Origin: a virus
Direction: 5' to 3' (one strand)
Virus record (IMG/VR): IMGVR_UViG_3300030118_005740
Span: 1-25,471 of that record
Length of the DNA stretch: 25,471 nt
The position numbers and the translations under genes were made by a program. Shown here in pieces: positions 23,759-25,471 of the stretch. Each line of letters begins with the position of its first letter. The first letter of the stretch is position 1. The notes below the pieces were generated by a model. It did no database searches. It saw only the letters and a list, made by a program, of their open reading frames with translations, and was not told the origin of the DNA.

Positions 23759-25405
23759 ATGACTGATAATGTATACCTTGGTAATCCTAATTTAAAAAAA
23801 GCAAATACTCCTCATGAATTTACAGAGGAGCAGGTCATTGAGTTTATTAAATGTAAAAATGATCCTGTTTATTTTGCAAAAAAATATATTAAAATTGTTT
23901 CTCTTGATGAAGGATTAACTCAGTTTCATCCTTATGATTTTCAAGAAAAGTTAATTAAGAACTTCCATGAAAACCGTTTCAACATATGTAAGATGCCTCG
24001 GCAGACGGGTAAATCTACTACATCTGTATCATATCTTTTACATTATGCTGTTTTCAATGATAGTACAAACATTGGTATCCTTGCAAACAAAGCAGCAACT
24101 GCCCGTGATTTATTAGGTAGATTGCAAACTGCATATGAGAATTTGCCTAAATGGATGCAACAGGGTATAATATCTTGGAATAAAGGAAGTTTGGAGTTAG
24201 AAAATGGATCTAAAATACTGGCGGCATCTACCTCTGCAAGTGCAGTTAGAGGTATGTCTTTCAACATTCTTTTTCTGGACGAGTTTGCCTTTGTTCCTAA
24301 TCATATTGCTGAGTCATTCTTTGCCTCAGTATATCCTACTATCACTTCTGGTAAAAACACCAAAGTCATAATGGTATCTACCCCTCACGGGATGAATCAC
24401 TTTTACAGATATTGGCACGATGCAGAGAGAGGAAAGAATGAGTATGTACCAACTGATGTTCATTGGAGTGAGGTGCCAGGTAGAGATGCTGTTTGGAAAG
24501 AGCAAACTATTGCAAACACATCAGAGCAACAATTCAGAGTTGAGTTTGAATGTGAGTTTCTAGGATCTGTTAACACACTCATAGCACCATCCATATTAAA
24601 AAATATGGTCTATGATAATCCACTTACCCGAAATGCAGGTTTAGATATTTACGAAAAACCACAAAAAGATCATAATTACATAGTTACAGTTGATGTAGCA
24701 AGAGGACTTGGAAATGACTATTCTGCATTTATTGTCTTTGATGTTACTCAGTTTCCATATAAGGTAGTAGCAAAGTATCGAAACAACGAAATAAAACCAA
24801 TGTTGTTTCCAAATATAATATTAGATGTTGCAAAGGGATATAATAATTCTTACATATTAGTTGAAGTAAATGACATTGGGGATCAGGTTGCCAGCATATT
24901 ACAGTATGATTTAGAGTATGAAAACCTGCTTATGGCGTCGATGAGAGGTCGAAATGGTCAAATTGTTGGTCAAGGGTTTTCAGGAAAGAAAACACAACTT
25001 GGTGTAAGAACCACAGCTGCTGTGAAAAAACTTGGTTGTAGTAACCTGAAAACTATGATTGAGGATCATAAATTACTTACTTGTGATTATGAAATAATAT
25101 CTGAATTAACAACCTTTACTCAAAAACATAATTCATTTGAAGCAGAGGAAGGTTGTAATGATGACTTAGCAATGTGTTTAGTTCTCTTTGCGTGGTTAGT
25201 TGCACAAGAATATTTCAAAGAGATGACTGATAATGATATACGAAAAAGAATATATGAAGAGCAAAAAAATCAAATCGAACAGGACATGGCACCATTCGGA
25301 TTTATTGAAACTGGTCTAGAGGACTCATCTTTTGTTGACAAAGATGGTGATGTATGGCATACTGATGAGTACGGAGACCGTTCTTATATGTGGGATTACA
25401 GATGA
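23759..25405 (+). CDS. gp17: gp17 terminase large subunit (packaging ATPase and nuclease)
   Basis: The large terminase docks on the portal, pumps DNA into the prohead with ATP and cuts the concatemer. Walker A is PRQTGKST (residues 80-87; T4 SRQLGKTT). Walker B with catalytic Glu is ILFLDEFAFVPN (170-181; D174, E175). The coupling-type motif is STP (207-209). The RNase H-like nuclease has D312 (VTVDVARGLGNDYSAF), E369 (VEVNDIGDQV) and the DD pair 468-469 (CNDDLAMCLVLFAWL), aligning with T4 D401, E458 and D542. The spacing D312-E369 (57) equals T4 D401-E458. It is 548 residues against 610 in T4, shorter mainly before Walker A. The acidic C-terminus (GDVWHTDEYGDRSYMWDY) may contact the portal. 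All catalytic residues are present, so it should be active. The start is six bases after the preceding stop. Confidence 0.96.
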   Translation: MTDNVYLGNPNLKKANTPHEFTEEQVIEFIKCKNDPVYFAKKYIKIVSLDEGLTQFHPYDFQEKLIKNFHENRFNICKMPRQTGKSTTSVSYLLHYAVFNDSTNIGILANKAATARDLLGRLQTAYENLPKWMQQGIISWNKGSLELENGSKILAASTSASAVRGMSFNILFLDEFAFVPNHIAESFFASVYPTITSGKNTKVIMVSTPHGMNHFYRYWHDAERGKNEYVPTDVHWSEVPGRDAVWKEQTIANTSEQQFRVEFECEFLGSVNTLIAPSILKNMVYDNPLTRNAGLDIYEKPQKDHNYIVTVDVARGLGNDYSAFIVFDVTQFPYKVVAKYRNNEIKPMLFPNIILDVAKGYNNSYILVEVNDIGDQVASILQYDLEYENLLMASMRGRNGQIVGQGFSGKKTQLGVRTTAAVKKLGCSNLKTMIEDHKLLTCDYEIISELTTFTQKHNSFEAEEGCNDDLAMCLVLFAWLVAQEYFKEMTDNDIRKRIYEEQKNQIEQDMAPFGFIETGLEDSSFVDKDGDVWHTDEYGDRSYMWDYR

Positions 25406-25471
25406 TTTCAGCTTTACTTTTCAGTTCTAGTTTTTTAAATTTTGCATTTTACATATATGCAATAGGATTTG
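25402..25471 (+). CDS. Start of a small hydrophobic (membrane) protein, 3' end outside window
   Basis: An ATG overlaps the gp17 TGA (ATGA). The frame stays open to the window edge, giving 23 residues: MISALLFSSSFLNF, then AFYIYAIGF. Nearly all are hydrophobic or small, which fits an N-terminal transmembrane helix. No T4 gene of this kind lies directly between 17 and 18, but I recall small membrane-like genes after the large terminase in marine T4-like phages. Too short to assign a function. Confidence 0.55.
   Translation, partial: MISALLFSSSFLNFAFYIYAIGF

Noticed and set aside
1-25471. tRNA genes, CRISPR arrays, insertion sequences, homing endonucleases, attachment sites
   Set aside because: Gaps total under about 200 bases and hold nothing of this kind; no recognisable transposase, integrase or homing nuclease motif in any frame with good support.

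Overview
The window is a continuous block of late structural and packaging genes from a T4-like (contractile-tailed) bacteriophage. All genes are on the + strand, the DNA is strongly AT-rich, and intergenic space is almost absent: most neighbours overlap by 1-20 bases or are separated by fewer than 30. Gene order and protein motifs follow the T4 order (baseplate 7/8, neck 13-14, tail terminator 15, terminase 16-17). The giant Ser/Thr/Gly-rich baseplate and fibre proteins, and the small genes between modules, are typical of marine T4-like phages such as cyanophages and SAR11 or other marine myoviruses. The host cannot be fixed from this window: I see no photosynthesis gene, tRNA, integrase, insertion sequence or CRISPR.

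Layout. (1) 1-14978, baseplate: a giant protein cut off by the left edge, at the position of T4 gp7; then gp8; then a 2564-residue virion protein with a DUF4815-like N-terminus, a Gly/Pro-Ser linker and a calcium-loop C-terminus. (2) 14975-15844: a 64-residue small protein and a 2-oxoglutarate/Fe(II) oxygenase-like protein. (3) 15895-18319: two small structural proteins, a tail-fibre-like protein and a small coiled-coil protein. They occupy the place of T4 9-12/wac but resemble none of those proteins. (4) 18300-21862: gp13, gp14 and gp15, which form and close the neck. (5) 21862-25405: gp16 small terminase, a 485-residue Cys-containing basic protein with an embedded DUF192 domain, and gp17 large terminase. 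(6) From 25402, the start of a small membrane protein that runs off the right edge.

Regulation. Two exact copies of the T4 late-promoter octamer TATAAATA lie in gaps: just after the stop of the first gene (before gp8) and before the gene at 15895. They divide the window into two late transcription units, 5709-15844 and 15895 onward. The 15895 unit runs into the neck and terminase genes by overlapping starts and stops.

Most interesting structure. Three beta-rich sequence modules recur in proteins that are otherwise unrelated. The GxGY module occurs in the first giant protein, gp8, the 2564-residue protein and gp14. The NNE/RG module occurs in both giant proteins and gp15. The 'GE' module occurs in both giant proteins, gp8 and gp14. 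These insertions account for much of the extra length of gp8, gp14 and gp15 over their T4 counterparts. A second point of interest is the protein between the terminase subunits: four basic modules with exactly two Cys each, and a DUF192 domain in the middle. A third is an oxygenase encoded just downstream of a protein with a Gly-Asn/Pro-Ser linker.
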